DNA from: Antedon mediterranea
Lineage: Eukaryota; Echinodermata; Crinoidea; Comatulida; Antedonidae
DNA length: 64,000 nt
Assembly (NCBI RefSeq): GCF_964355755.1
Contig: NC_092670.1
Span: 33,157,795-33,221,794, forward strand
Reading direction: 5' to 3'
Position numbers and translations under genes: made by a program. Each line of letters starts with the position of its first letter. The stretch's first letter is position 1. Of the stretch, positions 61,371-64,000 are shown in pieces. The notes beneath the pieces were generated by a model. It was not told the DNA's origin and ran no database searches. It was given only the letters and a program-made list of their open reading frames with translations.

Positions 61371-62568
61371 TTAATAATATGTTTTAAATATTGTAATTTC
61401 CGTGTGAAGCTCTTTACTCTTATCCTATGAATTTACATTGTATAACACTAAACGTTAGAGGAGCTAGAAATATAAATAAGCAACATAAACTGTTCCAATG
61501 GGTATATGCCTGCTTCAGGAAACCCATCTAACAAATGAGATACTTTTAAGTATTAAAATAAATCAAATTTTGTTTTGGAAGGTGAAGCGATCCATAGTAT
61601 AGGTAATTCACGAAAAGGTCTTGAATGCGAAATTGTTAAAAAGATAACTGATGTTGATGGAAGAAATATATTTCTTAACTTAATTATAAAAAAAAGCATT
61701 GGACAGGATAAATATTTATGCTCCTAATGAAAGCAAAAATAGAAATGCGTTCTTCAGGATCATACACAAATGTTAGAATGACTTTGATGGAGGGAAGAAT
61801 AATTCTATCATTGTAGGCGGAGATCTGAATTGCATCATAAATAGTGACATTGACCAAAAATGTAGCGCAAATAGGTATTATAATTCTGTTTTTAGGATTA
61901 AAAACCTAATAAAAAATTTAAATTTAAATGATATTTGGAGATCCAAAAACATGAATAAGCGACAGTTTACGTGGCGTAAGAAATTTAACAAAAATTTCCG
62001 TAGGCTGGATTACTGGTTAATATCAGAAGATATCTTTTCAAATGGAGATGTTTTAGTCTGTGACATTCGTCCAGCTATTCTCACTGATCACCATGCGGTA
62101 TCAATTAAAATAGATTTGCATGAAAAAAATACGCAGTCCTGGTTTATAGATGTTTAACAATAGGTTCCTGAAATATAAAACTTTTACAAAATTAGTAATT
62201 AAAATAATCGATGTTTCAATACTAAAAAATAATAAAGAACCCGTAAGTGCAAGTTTGTTATGGGAGCTTTTAAAAACAAAAAGAAAAGAATTTTCAATTT
62301 CATACAGAAAACAAAACAAAATAAAATCCTGAATACAAAAAAAAATACAAAAAAACAAATAAAAAACTTAAATGAAACAATTATGAATAATCAAAATTGT
62401 GATATAACCATTGAAAATAAAATTGAAAAATGGGTTTGAAAAATAATGTCATAAACTCTAAAAAAATTAAGACATACCTTTGTAAATCTAATATAAACAA
62501 GCTTTTAGTAATAGAAAATGAAATTGTGAAGGTTAAAAAAATTTGACTGATTTGCGTCCCATTACCCT

Positions 62569-62887
62569 CCTACGTTGAAACACCGGTTCTCGTCAGATCA
62601 CTGAAGTTAAGCAACGTTGGGCCCGGTTGCGTTCTGGATGGGAGACCGTCTAGAAATCGTGGCGAGTGCTGTATATACTGGAGAGTGATGGTAATATCGG
62701 ACTAGCATGTGATAGGCATGGGTTCGAGGTTATCTGTACCATACTAATTGCATCCTTAGGCAAGATGCTTTACTCTCATTGCCTAATCTGGTAGGCGCTG
62801 CACTGTTGGCTGCCGTGGGTCCGTGGAGGGCCTAATCCGAATTTCCTCACTGAGGACTAATATTAATACAAAATACAAATAAAAATA
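62569..62887 (+). mobile_element. 5S rRNA-derived SINE inside LINE reverse transcriptase
   Basis: 5S-like head ctacgttgaaacaccggttctcg, aagttaagcaacgttggg, ggatgggagaccgtctag (about 62569-62680). An unrelated body follows (ggttcgaggttatctgtacc, gtaggcgctgcactgttgg), with an A-rich tail ending at about 62887. It splits the conserved RT motif LRPITLL / NIDYNIL. Same class as the copy at 5699-6035, with a diverged body. Confidence 0.88.
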
Positions 62888-64000
62888 AACATTGATTACA
62901 ACATTCTTGCACATGTATTAAGCAATAGACTTAAAGTGGTTATTAAATCAATAGCAAGTACACACCAACAAGGCTATATAAAAGGCCGTTTCGCCGGTGA
63001 AAACATTCGGTTAATAAAAGACCTGCTTTATTATTAGAGATTTTATGTTCGATGTTCTAGAAAAGTTTAACTTTGGAATGTTCTTTTGTAACAGGGTAAA
63101 AGTGTTATATATTAACGTTGAATGTGTCACAGTTAACAATGGTTGGGTTTCAAACAATTTTTAAATGGAAAGAGGTATTAGACAAGTTGTCCTCTATCTG
63201 CTCTGTTATTTATTTTAGTGATCGAGGTAATGGCATCGAGAAGAAGAAACAAAGATGAATATAAGGGTATTAAACTTCCAATTAATAAAAAAAAACATAG
63301 GAGCTATAATAAGCCAATTAGCCGATGATACTTTTTTTGTATGTTGGTAATGACAAAAGTAAGACAGTGGTCAGTGTAATTGAACTTTTTTGTGAAGTAT
63401 CTGGAATGACACTAAATAAAAAAAAAATGCTTTTTTGATTGGTAAAAGGAAGAACAGAATAGATAGTCCTTTAGAATTAATTTTAGGAATATATGTAGGA
63501 TATTATAAAGAAGAATGTACCAGAAAAAACTGGGATGTTAAATACTAATAGAGCTAGAAAGCTAGAAATCATGGAATGCTAGAAATCTCTCAATTTTTGG
63601 TAGAATAGTAATCCTGAAAAGTCTTGTGCTAGCCTATCTAAATTAACATATGCTGCAAATATAACTGAAAATATGTATATACACAAGTTACAGATCTACG
63701 ATATAATTTTATCTAGAAAAGATTAAAGAAAAACTCTAATTGGTGATGAAGAGATGGGAGGCATTAAAATGCCTGATTTTACTTTTCATGTTAGCGCACT
63801 CATGTGTGGCTGGTTAAAAAGAATTATGAATGATGACGATGCTAAATAAATGGAAGTATTCCAATGTATTATATTAAAAAATGTGTTTGTTAGTTTGTTA
63901 GTTAGTTAGTTTATGTTTTACTTAATATGTCATGTTATAGTATTATGATGTTAATTCATATAATATTCCACTGTTTTACAAAAATGTGATAAAAGTCTAC

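Larger units (their letters stand above)
60195..64000 (+). mobile_element. Decayed L1/Tx1-like LINE, runs off right edge
   Basis: ORF1 remnant about 60250-61370 with a zinc knuckle. ORF2 starts near 61427 (MNLHCITLNVRGARN); its endonuclease motifs are LNVRG, QETHLTNE (frame-shifted), INIYAPN (61708), GGDLNC (61819), RRLDYWLIS (62001) and LTDHHAV (62080). The RT part begins TDLRPITL (about 62545), is split by a SINE, and continues NIDYNILAHVLSNRLK (62888) and GYIKGRFAGENIR (62972), then decayed motifs to about 63850. Many stops and frameshifts. The motif set matches the L1 superclade, Tx1-like by ORF1 zinc knuckle and overall layout. Confidence 0.88.

Overview
This is animal nuclear DNA, not bacterial. 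The sequence is AT-rich. Coding sequence is cut into short exons with GT-AG splice borders, and non-LTR retrotransposons, SINEs and MITEs are everywhere. HYR domains, C-type lectin domains (CTLD) and adhesion-type 7TM receptors joined in one gene point to an invertebrate deuterostome. An echinoderm is my best guess; this is inference and no species was identified.

The core of the window is a minus-strand tandem cluster of one gene family with the architecture signal peptide - CTLD (two exons) - HYR domain(s) - GAIN/GPS - seven transmembrane helices. Five lectin units (A to E, left to right) and two receptor bodies are visible. Unit A (1-7039) has its signal peptide, CTLD and start of the HYR, then runs off the left edge. 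Unit B (8682-21122) is a full-length receptor with five HYR exons, but two HYR exons and one stalk exon break the frame. Unit C (25827-44393) is the best gene: 17 exons whose phases all agree and whose lengths sum to 2112 nt (703 codons plus stop), including a proposed 5-nt microexon. Unit D (48418-49587) is a broken copy of the C lectin exons. Unit E (55169-59926) is a close paralogue of A with signal peptide, CTLD and one HYR but no receptor body nearby.

The predicted product is a surface receptor that binds glycan through an EPN-type CTLD, carries an HYR stalk, self-cleaves at HL/T in the GPS, and signals through a family B2-like 7TM domain.

Two segmental duplications can be read directly. 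A (1 to about 7530) and E (about 55254-60120) are paralogous, and 40.39-43.83 kb is paralogous to 45.24-50.13 kb. In both pairs one copy preserves the empty site of elements inserted in the other (LINEs, a 5S-derived SINE, a tRNA-derived SINE, a (TCGG)n-bearing element).

A plus-strand coiled-coil gene of unknown identity lies inside the large intron of C (39.35-41.27 kb). It looks decayed, and part is duplicated at 46.18 kb. The 32-39.3 kb stretch is repeat-rich: LINE ends, an LTR-like block, a nearly 1-kb-armed inverted repeat and a 550-bp MITE with TTA target duplication. The 50.1-55.0 kb stretch is a LINE followed by Penelope-like remnants. The right edge (60.2-64 kb) is a decayed L1/Tx1-like LINE with a 5S-derived SINE inside its reverse transcriptase.
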